DNA of 28,141 bases from Phocaeicola_A sp964432715 (GTDB lineage: Bacteria; Bacteroidota; Bacteroidia; Bacteroidales; Bacteroidaceae). Made by a program: the position numbers and the translations under genes. This document shows positions 8,588 through 15,695 of the stretch, piece after piece. Numbering within the stretch: the stretch's first letter is position 1; each line of letters begins with the position of its first letter. Below the pieces are notes generated by a model. That model worked only from the letters and a program-made list of their open reading frames with translations, was not told the origin of the DNA and did not search any database. The stretch is taken from positions 1 through 28,141 of the forward strand of contig CAYSOW010000015.1 of assembly GCA_964432715.1 (NCBI GenBank), given 5' to 3'.

Positions 8588-8617
8588 CAGCAACTTTAAA
8601 AGGAGTAAAGAATAGGT

Positions 8618-8689
8618 ATGATGACTAAGGTTAATAATCTAACAGTGCTACATATTATTCACGTCGTGGTGGTCCCATCAAGAGCGTGA
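8618..8689 (+). CDS. Predicted ilv leader peptide rich in Val, Leu and Ile
   Basis: This 23-codon frame starts with two consecutive ATG codons (8618 and 8621) and ends at TGA 8687-8689. An AGGAG sequence lies upstream at 8601-8605. Ten of 23 residues are branched-chain: Val5, Leu8, Val10, Leu11, Ile13, Ile14 and four consecutive Val at 16-19, giving the core VLHIIHVVVV. The frame lies wholly between the operon promoter and the terminator hairpin, and its stop codon falls inside the left arm of the predicted antiterminator. That is the arrangement of leader peptides such as those of enterobacterial ilv and leu operons, where ribosome stalling on scarce aminoacyl-tRNA decides termination. The composition and placement are seen in the sequence; translation and regulation are inferred. 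It is unlikely to have a function as a protein. Confidence 0.82.
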   Translation: MMTKVNNLTVLHIIHVVVVPSRA

Positions 8690-8745
8690 GAAAGGTTGTG
8701 GCATCTATCGTACACCTATTAAAGATATAGAAAAGCCTTTCTCAC
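8686..8745 (+). promoter_or_regulatory. Antiterminator helix of the ilv attenuator
   Basis: GTGAGAAAGGTT (8686-8697) pairs with AGCCTTTCTCAC (8734-8745): twelve pairs with one G-U. An inner TCTAT (8704-8708) to ATAGA (8727-8731) helix can stack inside it. The right arm is the same sequence that forms the left arm of the terminator, so the two folds exclude each other. The left arm starts at the leader-peptide stop codon. A ribosome that reaches the stop would cover it and favour termination, while one stalled at the Val run would leave it free. Confidence 0.78.
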
Positions 8746-8777
8746 ATATACGTGGAGAGAGGCTTTTACTTTTAACA
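8731..8777 (+). terminator. Attenuator terminator of the ilv operon
   Basis: AAAAGCCTTTCTC (8731-8743) pairs with GAGAGAGGCTTTT (8755-8767) over 13 bp with one U-G wobble that exists only on the plus-strand RNA. The loop can be tightened by an AC/GT extension. The U-rich stretch TTTTACTTTT follows. It lies upstream of the first structural gene, so it can only be a conditional terminator; ilvD begins at 8801. Confidence 0.85.
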
Positions 8778-8800
8778 AGCAACAAAGAAATTGAAAGAAT

Positions 8801-10603
8801 ATGAAACACCAGTTACGCAGCGCTATTAGTACGCAAGGACGCCGTATGGCAGGAGCCAGAGCTCTCTGGGTGGCCAACGGTATGAAAAGAGAACAGATGG
8901 GTAAGCCCATCATCGCTATCGTGAACTCATTTACGCAGTTTGTGCCGGGCCATACGCATCTTCATGAGATTGGTCAGCAGGTAAAGGCTGAGATTGAGAA
9001 GTTGGGTTGTTTTGCGGCCGAATTCAATACGATTGCCATCGACGATGGTATCGCCATGGGTCACGACGGTATGCTTTACTCCCTTCCTTCACGAGATATC
9101 ATTGCCGACAGCGTTGAGTATATGGTGAATGCACACAAGGCAGATGCGATGGTCTGCATCAGCAACTGTGACAAAATCACTCCGGGTATGTTGATGGCTG
9201 CCATGCGTCTGAATATTCCGACCGTCTTTGTTTCCGGCGGTCCGATGGAGGCAGGCGAGTGGGGCGGTCAGCACCTCGACCTGATTGACGCCATGATTAA
9301 ATCGGCGGATACTTCTGTCAGCGATGACGAGGTGGCCAACATTGAGCAGAATGCTTGTCCGGGTTGCGGATGCTGTTCCGGTATGTTTACCGCCAACTCA
9401 ATGAACTGCTTGAACGAGGCCATCGGCTTGGCTCTTCCGGGCAACGGTACCATCGTGGCTACCCATGTCAACCGTGCACAGCTTTTCAAAGATGCTGCTG
9501 CCTTGATTGTAAAAAATGCCTATAAATATTATGACGAGGGCGATGAGAGCGTATTGCCGCGCAGCATCGCTACCCGTGAGGCCTTCTTGAACGCCATGAC
9601 GCTGGATATCGCCATGGGTGGTTCTACCAACACGGTGCTCCACTTGCTGGCTGTTGCCAATGAGGCGGGCGCTGATTTCAAGATGGACGATATCGATATG
9701 CTTTCACGTCGTGTGCCGTGCCTTTGCAAGGTGGCTCCGAACACGCAGAAATATCACATTCAGGATGTCAACCGTGCCGGTGGTATCCTCAATATCCTGG
9801 GCGAGCTCTCTAAGGGTGGCTTGCTGAATACGGAGGTGAAACGTGTGGACGGCATGACTTTGGGTGAGGCTATCGAGGCTTACGACATCGATAAGGCCAA
9901 CGTGAGCGAGGAGGCGAAACGTATCTACTCCAGCGCTGCCGGTGGTCACTTCAATATTCAATTGGGTTCTCAGAATGCTACTTACACTGAGTTTGATACC
10001 GACCGTGAAACGGGATGTATCCGCGACTTGCAGCATGCTTACTCTAAAGATGGCGGCTTGGCTGTGTTGAAGGGTAACATCGCTTTGGATGGTTGCGTAG
10101 TGAAGACAGCCGGTGTGGATGAGAGCATCTGGAAGTTCTCCGGTCCTGCCAAGGTCTTCGATTCTCAGGAGGCTGCTTGTGACGGTATCTTGGGTGGCAA
10201 GGTGGTAGCCGGTGACGTGGTGGTCATCACGCACGAGGGCCCGAAAGGTGGTCCGGGTATGCAGGAGATGCTCTATCCGACCTCTTACATCAAATCTAAA
10301 CACTTGGGTAAGGCTTGCGCCTTGATTACCGACGGTCGTTTCAGTGGTGGTACGTCCGGCTTGAGCATCGGTCACATCTCTCCGGAGGCTGCGGCTGGTG
10401 GTAACATCGGTAAGATTGTGGACGGTGATATCATTGAGATTGATATTCCGAACCGTACCATCCAGGTGAAATTGAGTGACGAGGAGTTGGCGGCTCGCCC
10501 GATGACTCCCGTGACACGCGACCGTCAGGTCTCTAAGAGCTTGCGTGCTTATGCAGCGATGGTAAGCTCGGCCGATAAGGGTGGCGTGAGAATTATTGAC
10601 TAA
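8801..10603 (+). CDS. ilvD: Dihydroxy-acid dehydratase
   Basis: IlvD is an iron-sulfur enzyme that dehydrates 2,3-dihydroxy-isovalerate and -methylvalerate to the 2-keto acids in valine, isoleucine and leucine synthesis. The 600-residue length fits the IlvD/Edd family. The cluster ligands are visible as Cys123 in ISNCDKITPGM and the cysteine group CPGCGCCSGMFTANSMN starting at about Cys186. Asp81 and Asp82 in TIAIDDGIAMGHDGM fit metal binding. It is the first structural gene after the attenuator, with 20 bases between its stop and ilvB. The frame is intact and the start MKHQLRSA is supported by the terminator position just upstream. Confidence 0.97.
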   Translation: MKHQLRSAISTQGRRMAGARALWVANGMKREQMGKPIIAIVNSFTQFVPGHTHLHEIGQQVKAEIEKLGCFAAEFNTIAIDDGIAMGHDGMLYSLPSRDIIADSVEYMVNAHKADAMVCISNCDKITPGMLMAAMRLNIPTVFVSGGPMEAGEWGGQHLDLIDAMIKSADTSVSDDEVANIEQNACPGCGCCSGMFTANSMNCLNEAIGLALPGNGTIVATHVNRAQLFKDAAALIVKNAYKYYDEGDESVLPRSIATREAFLNAMTLDIAMGGSTNTVLHLLAVANEAGADFKMDDIDMLSRRVPCLCKVAPNTQKYHIQDVNRAGGILNILGELSKGGLLNTEVKRVDGMTLGEAIEAYDIDKANVSEEAKRIYSSAAGGHFNIQLGSQNATYTEFDTDRETGCIRDLQHAYSKDGGLAVLKGNIALDGCVVKTAGVDESIWKFSGPAKVFDSQEAACDGILGGKVVAGDVVVITHEGPKGGPGMQEMLYPTSYIKSKHLGKACALITDGRFSGGTSGLSIGHISPEAAAGGNIGKIVDGDIIEIDIPNRTIQVKLSDEELAARPMTPVTRDRQVSKSLRAYAAMVSSADKGGVRIID

Positions 10604-10624
10604 TCTTTCAACAGATTTTACGCG

Positions 10625-12322
10625 ATGAGTAAAGAAGTTATTTCCGGAGCGGAAGCACTGATGCGTTCGTTGGAGCATGAGGGGGTGAAGACTCTCTTCG
10701 GTTACCCCGGTGGCTCCATCATGCCGGTGTTTGACGCGCTGTATGATCATAAAGAGACGTTGAACCATATCTTGGTTCGTCACGAGCAGTGTGCGGCGCA
10801 TGCCGCTGAAGGCTTTGCCCGTGTGTCGGGTCAGGTGGGTGTCTGTCTCGTAACGAGTGGACCGGGTGCCACAAACACGGTGACGGGTATTGCCGACGCC
10901 ATGATTGACAGCACCCCGATGGTGGTAATCGCCGGTCAGGTGGGCACTTCCTTCTTGGGCAGCGATGCCTTTCAGGAGGTCGACCTCGTGGGCATTACCC
11001 AACCTATCAGCAAGTGGAGTTATCAGATTCGTCGTGCCGAGGATGTAGCGTGGGCCGTAGCACGTGCCTTCTACATCGCCAAGAGCGGCCGCCCGGGTCC
11101 GGTGGTGCTCGACTTCGCCAAGAATGCACAGGTGGAGAAGGTGGAGTACACGCCTCACAGTGTGGATTTCATCCGCAGCTATGTGCCGGTGCCTGACACG
11201 GAGGAGAGTTCCTTGCAGGAGGCTGCTGCCTTGATTAATGCTTCCAAGCGCCCGATGGTGCTGGTGGGTCAGGGCGTAGAACTGGGCAATGCGCAGGAGG
11301 AACTTCGTGCGTTGGTGGAGAAGGCGGAGTTGCCTTGCGGCTGTACGTTGCTGGGCTTGTCGGCCATTCCTTCCGACCATCCGTTGAACAAGGGTATGCT
11401 CGGTATGCACGGTAACCTCGGTCCGAACGTGAAGACCAACGAGTGCGATGTGCTGATTGCTGTGGGTATGCGTTTCGACGACCGTGTGACGGGTAACTTG
11501 GCCACTTATGCCAAACAGGCGAAGATTATTCACTTGGATATCGATCCCGCGGAAATCAATAAGAATGTGAAGGTGGATGTGGCTGTCCTGGGCGATTGCA
11601 AACAGACACTGAAGCAGTTGGCTGAACGCGTGGTGCCGGCTAAGCACACGGAGTGGGTCAACAGTTTTGCTCCTTATGAACAAACAGAGAATGAGCAGGT
11701 CATCGAGAAGGAGATTCATCCGAAGGTGGGTCCGCTGAAGATGGGTGAGGTGGTGCGTGCAGTCAGTGAGGCTGCTCATCACGATGCCATCTTGGTTACC
11801 GATGTCGGTCAGAACCAGATGATGGGTGCTCGTTACTTTAAATATAGCAAGAATCGCAGCATCGTCACTTCCGGTGGTTTGGGTACGATGGGCTTCGGAC
11901 TTCCCGCTGCCATCGGTGCCACTTTCGGTCGCCCCGACCGCAAAGTATGCCTCTTTATCGGCGACGGTGGTATGCAGATGAGCATCCAGGAGCTGGGCAC
12001 CATCATGGAGCAGCAGTCGCCTGTGAAGATTATTCTGCTGAACAATAACTTCCTGGGCAATGTGCGCCAGTGGCAGGCGATGTTCTTCCATCACCGCTAC
12101 TCGTTCACTCCGATGGTGAACCCCGACTATGTGGCTATTGCGGGCGCTTATCAGATTCCGGCAGCGCGTGTCTTCCGTCGTGAGGATTTGCAGGCAGCCA
12201 TCGATAAGATGCTTCATTCCGACGGCCCGTATCTGTTGGAGGTGGGTGTCATCGAAGAGGGTAATGTATTGCCGATGACGCCTCCGGGTGGTTCTGTCAA
12301 TGAGATGTTGTTGGATTGTTAA
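10625..12322 (+). CDS. ilvB: Acetolactate synthase, large catalytic subunit
   Basis: This thiamine-diphosphate enzyme condenses two pyruvates to acetolactate, or pyruvate with 2-ketobutyrate to acetohydroxybutyrate, as the committed step of branched-chain synthesis. At 565 residues it has the three usual domains. The N-terminal part carries GYPGGSIMPVFDAL and the catalytic Glu54 in VRHEQ. The C-terminal TPP-binding motif starts at GDGGMQMS (about residue 446) and runs to LLNNNFLGNVRQWQ. It is followed by the regulatory-subunit gene after six bases, so the holoenzyme is made from adjacent genes. It is biosynthetic rather than the catabolic AlsS type because of the paired small subunit and the ilv context. 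Confidence 0.97.
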   Translation: MSKEVISGAEALMRSLEHEGVKTLFGYPGGSIMPVFDALYDHKETLNHILVRHEQCAAHAAEGFARVSGQVGVCLVTSGPGATNTVTGIADAMIDSTPMVVIAGQVGTSFLGSDAFQEVDLVGITQPISKWSYQIRRAEDVAWAVARAFYIAKSGRPGPVVLDFAKNAQVEKVEYTPHSVDFIRSYVPVPDTEESSLQEAAALINASKRPMVLVGQGVELGNAQEELRALVEKAELPCGCTLLGLSAIPSDHPLNKGMLGMHGNLGPNVKTNECDVLIAVGMRFDDRVTGNLATYAKQAKIIHLDIDPAEINKNVKVDVAVLGDCKQTLKQLAERVVPAKHTEWVNSFAPYEQTENEQVIEKEIHPKVGPLKMGEVVRAVSEAAHHDAILVTDVGQNQMMGARYFKYSKNRSIVTSGGLGTMGFGLPAAIGATFGRPDRKVCLFIGDGGMQMSIQELGTIMEQQSPVKIILLNNNFLGNVRQWQAMFFHHRYSFTPMVNPDYVAIAGAYQIPAARVFRREDLQAAIDKMLHSDGPYLLEVGVIEEGNVLPMTPPGGSVNEMLLDC

Positions 12323-12328
12323 CGAGGT

Positions 12329-12892
12329 ATGGGTATGGAAAAGAAATTATATACAATGATTGTTTACTCGGAGAATATCGCCGGATTGCTGAATCAGATT
12401 ACGGCGGTGTTTACCCGTAGACAGATTAATATCGAGAGCTTGAACGTTTCGGCTTCGTCCATTCAGGGTATTCATAAGTATACCATCACGGCTTGGACCG
12501 ATCAGGACACGATCGAGAAGGTGGTGAAACAGATTGAGAAGAAGATTGAGGTGCTCAAGGCGCATTACTTCAGCGATGAGGAGATTTTCCATCATGAGGT
12601 GGCGCTCTACAAACTCTCTACTCCTGAGTTTCAGGAGAATCCTTATGCCTCTAAGGTGATTCGTCGTCACAGTGGTTACATCGTGGAGGTGAACCCTGTC
12701 TACTGTATCGTTGAGAAATCGGGTATGGACGAGGAGATCACTTCGCTCTATGAGGAACTGAAGGCGACGGGCTGTGTGCTGCAGTTTGTGCGTTCCGGAC
12801 GTATCGCTATTACGAAGAGTTGCACGGAGCGTATCAACGAGTTCCTGGCCGATCGTAAACAGAAGTTTGACGAGTCAAGAACGCAGGCATGA
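12329..12892 (+). CDS. ilvN: Acetolactate synthase, small regulatory subunit
   Basis: This 187-residue partner of IlvB has an N-terminal ACT domain at about residues 5-85 (YTMIVYSENIAGLLNQITAVFTRRQINIESLNV), which in the family binds valine for feedback inhibition. A C-terminal ALS_ss_C-like domain follows, containing EVALYKLSTPEF and KSGMDEEITSLYEEL. It is a little longer than the 163-residue E. coli IlvH. The start may be the ATG at 12329 or the second ATG at 12335 (MEKKLYT); the second looks more like the family N-terminus. Its TGA overlaps the ATG of the following thioesterase gene (12889-12892), so the two are translationally coupled. The symbol ilvH would be equally acceptable. Confidence 0.94.
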   Translation: MGMEKKLYTMIVYSENIAGLLNQITAVFTRRQINIESLNVSASSIQGIHKYTITAWTDQDTIEKVVKQIEKKIEVLKAHYFSDEEIFHHEVALYKLSTPEFQENPYASKVIRRHSGYIVEVNPVYCIVEKSGMDEEITSLYEELKATGCVLQFVRSGRIAITKSCTERINEFLADRKQKFDESRTQA

Positions 12893-13653
12893 GCGTTTTA
12901 AACGAGGACCGATCGGGTAGCTTTCGCTTTCGTGCGGAGTCGTTTCATGTCGACTTCAAGGGCGATTTGCTGCTGAATGTTTTGGGTAATGAATTGCTCA
13001 ACTGTGCCGATGCGCATGCCAATGCGTGCAGTTTCGGCTTGACAAGGCTGAACGACCTTTGCTATACGTGGGTGCTTTCGCGCTTGGTCATCGAGATGAA
13101 GCGGATGCCCCGTCAGCATGAGGAGTTCATCATCACGACGTGGGTGGAGAATGCCTACCGACTCTTTACCAACCGTAACTTTGAGATTCGGAGTGCGGAC
13201 GGGGAGGTGCTGGGTTATGCGCGTTCCATCTGGGCCATGATAGAAATGAGCACAAGGAAACCAATTGATTTGTTTTCTCTTCATGGAAATAAATTTAATG
13301 ATTATCTTTGCGCCAAAGAGTGCCCCATTGAACGCCCGGGACGTATCAAGGTGTCGGTGGAGGAGCCGGTGGAACAACACCGCATCCTTTACAGCGATAT
13401 TGATATCAACGGACACGTCAACAGTGTGAAGTATATGGAGCATTTGCTCAACCTCTTCCCGCTCGACTATTTCAAAACGCATCGCTTGCATCGTTTTGAG
13501 ATTGCTTACAGCGCGGAGAGTTATTTCGGAGATACCCTCTCGTTCTTCGAGGAGAAGAAGGGCGACGGAGAGTGCTACGAAATCGAGATTAGAAAATCGG
13601 ACGGTGAGGCAGCTTGCCGTTCTAAAATAGAATTTTTGGATTTAATTAATTGA
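12889..13653 (+). CDS. Acyl-ACP thioesterase (FatA/FatB-like, double hot-dog)
   Basis: This 254-residue cytoplasmic enzyme is predicted to hydrolyse acyl-acyl carrier protein and release a free fatty acid. The PF01643-type features are an N-terminal hot-dog half with the plant-like stretch TWVENAYRLFTNRNFEI and a second half with DINGHVNSVKYMEHLL, where Asn174 and His176 are the likely catalytic pair. It lies inside the branched-chain operon, overlaps the ilvN stop by ATGA, and ends seven bases before ilvC. Its placement suggests that acyl release is made in step with branched-chain precursor supply; that is inference, since chain-length or branched-chain preference cannot be read from the sequence. 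A short AT-rich patch at about 13255-13310 contains a promoter-like -7 element. Confidence 0.9.
   Translation: MSVLNEDRSGSFRFRAESFHVDFKGDLLLNVLGNELLNCADAHANACSFGLTRLNDLCYTWVLSRLVIEMKRMPRQHEEFIITTWVENAYRLFTNRNFEIRSADGEVLGYARSIWAMIEMSTRKPIDLFSLHGNKFNDYLCAKECPIERPGRIKVSVEEPVEQHRILYSDIDINGHVNSVKYMEHLLNLFPLDYFKTHRLHRFEIAYSAESYFGDTLSFFEEKKGDGECYEIEIRKSDGEAACRSKIEFLDLIN
13303..13310 (+). promoter_or_regulatory. Possible internal -7 element ahead of ilvC
   Basis: TATCTTTG is an exact TAnnTTTG match in an unusually AT-rich patch inside the thioesterase gene, about 350 bases upstream of ilvC. No TTTG box lies at the expected 19-base spacing; the nearest is at 13269-13272, 30 bases away. It could be a weak secondary promoter for ilvC or chance. 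Confidence 0.25.
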
Positions 13654-13660
13654 TATTAAA

Positions 13661-14704
13661 ATGGCAAAATTAAATTTTGGCGGTGTAATCGAGACAGTCG
13701 TTACCCGCGAAGAATTTCCTTTGGAAAAAGCACGTGAAATCTTGAAAAACGAGACCATCGCTGTCATCGGTTACGGTGTTCAGGGCCCCGGTCAGTCTTT
13801 GAACCTTCGTGACAATGGCTTCAACGTTATCGTAGGTCAGCGTCAGGGTAAAACTTTCGAGAAGGCTGTTGCTGACGGTTGGGTACCGGGCGAAACACTC
13901 TTCAGCATTGAGGAGGCTTGCCAGAGAGGTACTATCATTATGTGCTTGCTCTCTGATGCAGCTGTGATGTCTGTATGGCCTACTATCAAACCGTACTTGA
14001 CTGCAGGTAAAGCACTCTACTTCTCTCATGGTTTCGCTATCACTTGGAACGATCGTACAGGCGTGGTTCCTGCTAAAGATATCGATGTCATCATGGTTGC
14101 TCCTAAAGGTTCCGGTACTTCTTTGCGTACCATGTTCTTGGAGGGTCGTGGCTTGAACTCTTCTTACGCTGTTTATCAGGATGCTACCGGTAAAGCTTTG
14201 GATCGTACCATCGCTTTGGGTATCGGTATCGGTTCCGGTTACTTGTTCGAGACTACTTTCATCCGCGAGGCTACTTCTGACTTGACTGGTGAGCGTGGTT
14301 CTTTGATGGGTGCTATCCAGGGCTTGCTCTTGGCTCAGTACGAGGTTTTGCGTGAGAATGGTCACTCTCCTTCTGAGGCTTTCAACGAGACTGTTGAGGA
14401 GTTGACTCAGTCTTTGATGCCGTTGTTCGCTAAGAACGGTATGGACTGGATGTACGCTAACTGCTCTACTACTGCTCAGCGTGGTGCCCTCGACTGGATG
14501 GGCCCGTTCCACGATGCAATCAAACCGGTGGTTCAGAAATTGTATCAGAGCGTGAAATCAGGTAACGAGGCTCAGATCTCTATCGACTCTAACTCTAAAC
14601 CTGACTATCGTGAGAAATTGGAGGCTGAGTTGAAAGCATTGCGCGAGAGCGAGATGTGGCAGACTGCAGTTACTGTTCGTCAGTTGCGTCCGGAGAACAA
14701 CTAA
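13661..14704 (+). CDS. ilvC: Ketol-acid reductoisomerase
   Basis: IlvC isomerises and reduces acetolactate or acetohydroxybutyrate with NAD(P)H and Mg2+. The 347-residue protein has the Rossmann motif GYGVQGPG (37-44), His123 in SHGF, Lys149 in APKGSG, the metal ligands Asp207 and Glu211 in SDLTGERG, and the C-terminal NETVEE (242-247). It has the short (class I) length. Its text is unlike the common bacterial GYGSQGHAHALNL form and resembles, from memory, fungal Ilv5: shared stretches include LRENGHSPSEAFNETVEE, RGALDW, PDYREKLE and the terminal LRPEN. Codon use is strongly biased (GCT, TCT, CGT, TTG), which suggests high expression. It is the last gene of the operon. Confidence 0.97.
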   Translation: MAKLNFGGVIETVVTREEFPLEKAREILKNETIAVIGYGVQGPGQSLNLRDNGFNVIVGQRQGKTFEKAVADGWVPGETLFSIEEACQRGTIIMCLLSDAAVMSVWPTIKPYLTAGKALYFSHGFAITWNDRTGVVPAKDIDVIMVAPKGSGTSLRTMFLEGRGLNSSYAVYQDATGKALDRTIALGIGIGSGYLFETTFIREATSDLTGERGSLMGAIQGLLLAQYEVLRENGHSPSEAFNETVEELTQSLMPLFAKNGMDWMYANCSTTAQRGALDWMGPFHDAIKPVVQKLYQSVKSGNEAQISIDSNSKPDYREKLEAELKALRESEMWQTAVTVRQLRPENN

Positions 14705-14729
14705 TTCGCTAGTTTTTCATTTCTACATA

Positions 14730-14770
14730 AAAAGGGGATTCCGCCATCGGTGGAATCCCCTTTTCACATC
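14730..14770. terminator. Bidirectional terminator between ilvC and the udp cluster
   Basis: AAAAGGGGATTCCGCC (14730-14745) pairs with GGTGGAATCCCCTTTT (14749-14764): 16 bp around a three-base loop with one wobble. The A and T ends serve both strands, ending the ilv operon from the left and the minus-strand udp-floA-nfeD unit from the right. Confidence 0.88.
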
Positions 14771-14803
14771 TGTATGATTGGAATTTAAATGCGTTCGAGC
14801 ACT

Positions 14804-15682
14804 TTAGATTCTGTCGAGCACTTCGGTAATCAGGTTGTCTATCGTGCTCTTATAGCCGGTATTGGCCTCTTTGATGAGGCGGTTGGCTATCACCATGCAG
14901 CAGGTGGTGGCTTTGTGGCCCATCAGTCGACTCAAGCCGGCCAGGGCGGAACTTTCCATCTCGAAGTTGGTGATGCGGTGTCCTTGGTACTCAAACTGCT
15001 CAATCTTCTCGTTCTGATGCGGGTCGGCCAAGGGGATGCGCAACTCTCGGCCTTGCGGACCGAAGAAGCCTCCGGCGGCAATGGTGACTCCTTTCACCAT
15101 GTCGTCACCCGAGATGCGGGCACTCAGTTCGGCATCGGCATCTATCACGTAGGGATGGGCGATGCAGGTGGTGCCGGTCCAACCCATGTGCTTCAGGAAG
15201 GCTTGCTCAAACTCCAGGTCGCACACTTCGTTACGGCCGGCGTAGAAGTTGAGGAGCCCGTCGAAACCGATGGACTTTTGCGAGCAGATGAAGGTGCCCA
15301 CCGGGGTGTTGGGCTGCAAACCGCCGCAGGTGCCGATACGCACCAACTGCAGCTGGCGGAACTGCTCGTGCTGATAGCGCGTCTGGAAGTCGATGTTGGC
15401 CAACGCATCCAGCTCGTTCATGACAATATCAATGTTATCGCATCCGATACCGGTGGAAACCACCGTGATGCGTTTTCCTTTGTAGGTGCCCGTGATGGTC
15501 TTAAACTCGCGACTCTCCACTTCGCACTCTTTCGTTTCGAAATGGGCAGCTACCACCGATACACGACCGGGGTCGCCCACTAAAATCACCTTGTCGGCCA
15601 GTTGTTCCGGCTTCACGTGGAGGTGGAATACGGAACCGTCCGCATTGATGATTAACTCTGATTCTGCAAAACGTTTCTTCAT
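14804..15682 (-). CDS. udp: Uridine phosphorylase-like nucleoside phosphorylase
   Basis: This PNP/UDP-family enzyme splits uridine with phosphate to uracil and ribose-1-phosphate in pyrimidine salvage. The phosphate-binding GDPGR (36-40), RIGTCGG (115-121) and nucleoside-binding NFEMESSAL (Glu241 and Glu243) are present. GPQGR (Gln210 and Arg212) matches the Gln-x-Arg uracil-recognition signature that separates uridine from purine nucleoside phosphorylases. At 292 residues it is longer than the 253-residue E. coli Udp because of an N-terminal extension and inserts. It starts 13 bases after the floA stop, so it is probably the last gene of the nfeD-floA-udp transcript. Confidence 0.9.
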   Translation of the reverse strand: MKKRFAESELIINADGSVFHLHVKPEQLADKVILVGDPGRVSVVAAHFETKECEVESREFKTITGTYKGKRITVVSTGIGCDNIDIVMNELDALANIDFQTRYQHEQFRQLQLVRIGTCGGLQPNTPVGTFICSQKSIGFDGLLNFYAGRNEVCDLEFEQAFLKHMGWTGTTCIAHPYVIDADAELSARISGDDMVKGVTIAAGGFFGPQGRELRIPLADPHQNEKIEQFEYQGHRITNFEMESSALAGLSRLMGHKATTCCMVIANRLIKEANTGYKSTIDNLITEVLDRI

Positions 15683-15695
15683 GAAATCAATCTCT

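Noticed and set aside
8591..8800. A T-box or metabolite riboswitch in the ilv leader
   Set aside because: No T-box sequence, specifier-loop architecture or known riboswitch core is visible; the leader-peptide attenuator explains the conserved-looking elements.
9704..12217. An 837-codon open frame on the minus strand opposite ilvD and ilvB
   Set aside because: It lies antisense to two intact, strongly conserved genes; the protein is rich in His, Arg, Thr and Leu as expected from reversed codons, and no domain is recognisable. It is a codon-bias shadow.
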